Shown here: positions 45,295 through 48,539 of the stretch, one piece after another | How the letters are laid out: each line of letters opens with the position of its first letter | Numbering within the stretch: the stretch's first letter is position 1 | From: a virus | DNA length: 48,539 nucleotides | Reading direction: 5' to 3' (one strand) | Virus record (IMG/VR): IMGVR_UViG_3300035241_000028 | Location: 1-48,539 of that record | Made by a program: the position numbers and the translations under genes | The notes under the pieces: generated by a model | The model's input: the letters and a program-made list of their open reading frames with translations, nothing else | Told to the model about the DNA's origin: nothing | Databases searched by the model: none

Positions 45295-46730
45295 GCGACC
45301 CCCGCAGAATGGCCATCCTCGCGCCTGACTTCGTTACTCCGGCAGCGGCTACGATGGTGGATAACTACACCGCCGGCACGACGGTGAGCACTATGCCGCT
45401 TGCAAACTTGCTGACTGACGAGCCCTCCGACTCGGCGCGATTGCTGACCCACGATCCATTCGATTCCTATTGGGAGGCCGTCTTCGGGCCGATCAACGCC
45501 GTTACCAGTCCGGTCCGGAACCTCAGCGGCATAGGGCTGGTAAACGGCAACCTCTCCCGCTTTGGTTTTTACCGAGTGATCGCCGACACCGGCGTGGCCT
45601 TCGACATTCGGCTCAACTACTACCAGCGCCTGGCGCCGACAGCCCTGCTTGCGAGCACCAACACAAGCGGCGCAGTTACGGACGTGGACGAGAGCCCGCG
45701 AAGCCCGGACGGCTTGTGGATTACCCCCACAACGCTCGGCACGGAGTGGCAGGCGCGATTTAGCTTCGGTACTCCGGCGGCGACGCCGAGGGTCGGCAGC
45801 AACCGGCAGACGTTCGTCGTTTGGGCCAAACGGGTTAACGGTGATGTTACGTTCGAGTGGCCGCTGCTGACCGCCCACCTCTACGAAAGCGGCGTGTTCA
45901 AGGCGGACCTCGGCTGCCGGGTCGTCAGTTCGGCAACCGGACAGATCCTCGTTTTCCGCTGGGACGCGTCGCTGCTCTCGACTGCATCGGGCGCGGATGT
46001 GGAGGTGCTGCTCAAGGCCAGCGGGCGCTCGCCAGCCAGCGGCACATCGTCGGTCGGCATTCATCTCGGCGCGCTCGCCTGGGACTCGGAAAAAGCGTCG
46101 CCCGCGCCGGCGTTCGATTCTGGATGGCTGGCGTCACCCTTCGACCAGACGAGCAGCCAGTGGGGCGGAACGGCCGCGGACGAGATGGGCGCGGCGCCAT
46201 CCAAAAATCTTCAGCATTTCCCGGCGACGGCCTGGGCGTCCGTCAAGTGGTTGGCCGTTATGGTTAGCGACGACCAGGCGGATGCGAGTTACACGTACAG
46301 CGCCACCGGGATGGCGCCTCCCGCCATGATCCGGGTGCCGGACGGGTATACACAGGCGGGCCATACCGTTGCCGGCGCCGCCTTCATTCCGTCCATCCTC
46401 AACTTCGCCAAGGGGCCACTGCTCGGGACTCGGGAGTCCTCGATTCGGCTGGAAACGCTGGGTGGGCAGGAGGGCGGGAGTCGTCGGCGGCCGCGGCGGG
46501 TGATGCCCGTAACGCTGGAACACCTCACGGACGCGGAGGGATACTCCCTTTTCGACCGCGTCGATTGGCGCAAGGGCTCCAAGCTCCCCATGCTGGTCGT
46601 CAAGTTCCCGGACGGCGACGCGGCTTCGCAGCTCGCCACCCTCTGGTGTACCCTGGAGTCGCCCCAGGGGCTGACGCGCGGGGTGCCCAATAAGCAGAGC
46701 TGGGCCGGGACGTTCGTGGAGAAACTGTAA
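45291..46730 (+). CDS. Tail tip or receptor-binding protein
   Basis: Four hundred and seventy-nine residues, beta-rich (GFYRVIADTGVAFDIRLNYYQRL; RQTFVVWAKRVNGDVTFEWPLLTAHLYESGVFKADLG). It directly follows the LamG-bearing tip protein with a four-base overlap, where receptor-binding or tip-completion proteins usually lie. No catalytic motif is seen. The last 90 residues (VMPVTLEHLTDAEGYSLFDRVDWRKGSKLPMLVVKFP) look like a compact domain. Confidence 0.65.
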   Translation: MSDPRRMAILAPDFVTPAAATMVDNYTAGTTVSTMPLANLLTDEPSDSARLLTHDPFDSYWEAVFGPINAVTSPVRNLSGIGLVNGNLSRFGFYRVIADTGVAFDIRLNYYQRLAPTALLASTNTSGAVTDVDESPRSPDGLWITPTTLGTEWQARFSFGTPAATPRVGSNRQTFVVWAKRVNGDVTFEWPLLTAHLYESGVFKADLGCRVVSSATGQILVFRWDASLLSTASGADVEVLLKASGRSPASGTSSVGIHLGALAWDSEKASPAPAFDSGWLASPFDQTSSQWGGTAADEMGAAPSKNLQHFPATAWASVKWLAVMVSDDQADASYTYSATGMAPPAMIRVPDGYTQAGHTVAGAAFIPSILNFAKGPLLGTRESSIRLETLGGQEGGSRRRPRRVMPVTLEHLTDAEGYSLFDRVDWRKGSKLPMLVVKFPDGDAASQLATLWCTLESPQGLTRGVPNKQSWAGTFVEKL

Positions 46731-46788
46731 TCGCTGGCGAGAGGTGAGGTATCATTTGAGCGAAGCAGAAAGAAAGGAGACCTCCGAC

Positions 46789-47106
46789 ATGCCAGAGCGC
46801 GCTCCCTTCCCCGCTTGGCTCCGTGAGCTGTGTTATTTCGGCGGCCTGATCGTTGCCATTACCGTCTTCGCCATCACCCTGAAGAGCGACCAGCAGGCCA
46901 ACAGCCTGCGCCTGGACGCGATGGCGCAGCAGCTCGCCAGCATCGAAGCACGGCTGCCCAACCGCGAGGTGGACGCGCTCCGTTACAAACAGCTCGAAGA
47001 CACGGTGAAGCAGAACAAGGCCGACGAAGACTTCGCCATCGCGAAGCTGGAAAAGTGGAAGGACGATACCACCCGCTACCTCATCAAGAAAGGAGTCATC
47101 GACTGA
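46789..47106 (+). CDS. Single-span membrane coiled-coil protein (holin or spanin candidate)
   Basis: One hundred and five residues from ATG 46789 with AAAGGAGA upstream. One N-terminal membrane span (LCYFGGLIVAITVFAITL) is followed by a long charged helix (LRLDAMAQQLASIEARLPNRE; KYKQL-like DTVKQNKADEDFAIAKLEKWKDD). Topology resembles an inner-membrane spanin or a phage holin-accessory protein. It opens the lysis group just before the endolysin. Confidence 0.6.
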   Translation: MPERAPFPAWLRELCYFGGLIVAITVFAITLKSDQQANSLRLDAMAQQLASIEARLPNREVDALRYKQLEDTVKQNKADEDFAIAKLEKWKDDTTRYLIKKGVID

Positions 47107-47336
47107 TGCCTATCGACCCGAGGTTGAATTGTGCGGCAGAGATCTGTTGCACCCCCGAGCAGGCACACGCCGCTGCGGTCTCGCTTTTATGCGACTGCGG
47201 CGTTTCGGAAGACGAGGCCCCGCGGATCGCCAAGCGGCTGCGCGAGAAGGGGATCGTCTTCACCTCCTCCGAACTGGCGGACGCCATCCGGCACATCGCC
47301 TTCCCGGAGGTGAAGGGCGGCGATGGCAAGCTCTGA
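47106..47336 (+). CDS. Small hypothetical protein in the lysis region
   Basis: Seventy-six residues with Cys clusters near the start (NCAAEICCTPEQ, LLCDCGVSEDE), then a helical C-terminus (RIAKRLREKGIVFTSSELADAIRHI). No signal peptide. The ATG shares its A with the upstream stop; it overlaps the endolysin start. Possible metal-binding partner; role unknown. Confidence 0.55.
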   Translation: MPIDPRLNCAAEICCTPEQAHAAAVSLLCDCGVSEDEAPRIAKRLREKGIVFTSSELADAIRHIAFPEVKGGDGKL

Positions 47337-47862
47337 TCCTACTTCCGGTCTGGACGTGCGGCAGCTCCGGGATCTCATCGTCCGGCCCGTGCTGGCGTAT
47401 CTCGGGCTCCCAGGCGGCACCGTGGCCGAACGGCTGGTGCTTGGGACTGCGGCCCACGAGTCGGGCTACCGTTACGTCAAGCAAGTGGGCGGCGGGCCGG
47501 CCCTGTCCCTCTGGCAGATCGAGCCGGCGACGGCGCGGGACGCCCTCGGTCGCGTGCCCGAGGAGATCCTGGAGAAGCTGCATGCCCTCGCGATCTTCCT
47601 GCCCAAGCTCTCCGGCGACAACCCTGCAGAGCAGATCATCGGCGAGTTGCCCGGGAACCTCTACCTGGGGCCAGCGATGGCTCGGGCGATTTACTTCCTG
47701 AAGCCCTTCGAGATGCCAGAGAAGGCGACCGCGGAGGATCTCGCCGCGCTCTGGAAGCAGCACTGGAACACCCCGAGGGGGGCCGGCCGGCCGGAGCAGT
47801 TCGTGGACGCTTACCAGAACCTGATCGCCCCGCTCTACCCGCCCGCGCTCGCCGAGGGCTAG
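47323..47862 (+). CDS. Endolysin (lysozyme/transglycosylase-like)
   Basis: Degrades host peptidoglycan at the end of infection. About 179 residues. LVLGTAAHESGYRYVKQVGGGPALSLWQIEPAT (39-70) is the lysozyme-like core: catalytic Glu46 in HESG, followed by the GxxxGLWQIEP-type stretch that lines the substrate groove. ALWKQHWNTPRGAGRPEQFVDAYQNLI closes the fold. No signal peptide, so release depends on a holin; membrane proteins flank the gene. A strong terminator follows. Confidence 0.85.
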   Translation: MASSDPTSGLDVRQLRDLIVRPVLAYLGLPGGTVAERLVLGTAAHESGYRYVKQVGGGPALSLWQIEPATARDALGRVPEEILEKLHALAIFLPKLSGDNPAEQIIGELPGNLYLGPAMARAIYFLKPFEMPEKATAEDLAALWKQHWNTPRGAGRPEQFVDAYQNLIAPLYPPALAEG

Positions 47863-47870
47863 TTGTGGCA

Positions 47871-47910
47871 CCCCGCCGGATGTCTCCTTCTCCGTCCGGC
47901 GGGGGTTTTT
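47871..47910 (+). terminator. Intrinsic terminator after the endolysin
   Basis: A 10-bp perfect stem CCCCGCCGGA/TCCGGCGGGG (47871-47880 with 47895-47904), a 14-base loop, and GTTTTT at the end. This is the clearest Rho-independent terminator in the genome and ends the late transcript. Confidence 0.92.
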
Positions 47911-47936
47911 GATCTGCAAATGGAAAGATTGATCGC

Positions 47937-48389
47937 GTGGCGAATCACCCTAGCCCCCAGCCCCCAGCCCCCGGCGTATCCCTCCAGGAATTCGTCGAGC
48001 GCATCCTCGCCGAGAGGGACATCCGATACGAGCAGCGATTCGCGGCGCAGGAGACCGCCGGGGTCACCGCCCTCGTTGCGGCCAAGGAGACCCTCACCAC
48101 CGCTCTCACGGGGCTGGAGAAGGCCAACGCGATCGCCATCGACGCCAACCGCGTGCTCGCTGCCAAGGCCGAGGAATTCGCCGACCAGAAGCTCCAGACC
48201 CACAACGCCATCAAGCCATGGGTGCAGAGCTTGATCGACGTGCAGAACGAGAAGCTGCTGGCCCTTGAACGACGGGTGTCGAAGTTCGAGGACCGCGAGA
48301 GCGGGATCACCCTCACGACCAAAATCCTGATCGGGGCGATAAGCCTGGCTGCTACGATCGCGGGGCTCTACTTCATGTTCCATCGGTGA
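47937..48389 (+). CDS. Coiled-coil protein with C-terminal membrane anchor
   Basis: About 150 residues from GTG 47937. Residues 15-120 are one long helix (VERILAERDIRYEQRFAAQE; LEKANAIAIDANRVLAAKAEEFADQ), and the last 25 (LTTKILIGAISLAATIAGLYFMFHR) are a tail anchor. This architecture is seen in XhlA-like and other phage holin-associated proteins. It lies beyond the terminator, so it needs read-through or its own promoter; none is obvious. Confidence 0.6.
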   Translation: MANHPSPQPPAPGVSLQEFVERILAERDIRYEQRFAAQETAGVTALVAAKETLTTALTGLEKANAIAIDANRVLAAKAEEFADQKLQTHNAIKPWVQSLIDVQNEKLLALERRVSKFEDRESGITLTTKILIGAISLAATIAGLYFMFHR

Positions 48390-48398
48390 AGAAGTGGG

Positions 48399-48423
48399 CG
48401 GGGCGGGCGGGTAGCTCGCCCCG
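48399..48423. terminator. GC hairpin between convergent gene blocks
   Basis: Perfect 7-bp stem CGGGGCG/CGCCCCG (48399-48405 with 48417-48423) with an 11-base loop, located where the rightward and leftward arms meet once the circle is closed. There is no T run, so its terminator role is tentative. Confidence 0.4.
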
Positions 48424-48539
48424 GGGGTGAGGTCTCTCTTAGTACTTCGGACGCTGCGGCGTTGGACAGGCCACGCTGTAACAGCACTCCGTGGCGTCCA
48501 AAGAGACTGTGCCGCCAGGCGTGCTGCTGGCCTCTCTGC
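48413..48539. repeat. Terminal direct repeat, right copy
   Basis: Identical to bases 1-127. It contains the end of the first leftward gene in partial copy and should be removed when the genome is circularised. Confidence 0.95.

Noticed and set aside
1-48539. CRISPR array or diversity-generating retroelement
   Set aside because: No spaced repeats of CRISPR length, no reverse transcriptase and no template/variable repeat pair were found by eye.

Overview
This window is a complete, GC-rich tailed-phage genome (Caudoviricetes). The first and last 127 bases are identical, so the molecule is circular or circularly permuted, with about 48,412 unique bases. The head genes follow a Mu/B3-like order: P27-type small terminase, large terminase, DUF935-like portal, S49 protease with scaffold, decoration protein, gpT-like major capsid protein, gp36-like connector. 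The tail has a tube protein, a frameshifted assembly chaperone pair and a 1,641-residue tape measure, with no sheath or obvious baseplate genes, so a long non-contractile (siphovirus) tail is inferred. The host cannot be named. Several genes lie directly downstream of sigma70-like promoters with almost no leader, so the host probably translates leaderless messages well.

Left arm, minus strand (27-17966): tightly overlapping small genes around a recombination and DNA-metabolism core. The core is a YqaJ/lambda-Exo-like nuclease, a Bet/RecT-like annealing protein, a stand-alone S24 (UmuD/LexA-like) peptidase, a RusA resolvase, a C5 cytosine methyltransferase and two HNH proteins. Many of the rest are small Cys-rich, probably zinc-binding proteins. 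Two tRNA-Glu genes lie inside the 3' end of the rusA reading frame. About 670 bases (10577-11244) hold no convincing gene but carry many strong nested hairpins and look like a large structured RNA. A plus-strand cassette of five unrecognised genes (5418-7232) interrupts this arm.

Middle (17967-23673): a divergent promoter pair at 17967-18073 separates the arms. The first rightward gene is a small helix-turn-helix protein, followed by a DNA-modification group (Mom/XF1762-like GNAT protein, N6-adenine/N4-cytosine methyltransferase, HNH protein) and unknown genes. A leftward SLOG-like gene interrupts this run.

Right arm, plus strand (23673-48389): packaging, head, tail and lysis genes. A leftward regulatory island (26065-27211: membrane proteins, a ribbon-helix-helix protein, an AlpA/excisionase-like protein) sits between large terminase and portal. 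A collagen-like fibre and its neighbour both carry Sec signal peptides. The lysis end has a lysozyme-like endolysin followed by a clear intrinsic terminator, flanked by single-span coiled-coil membrane proteins. No integrase, transposase, DNA polymerase, helicase or primase was recognised.
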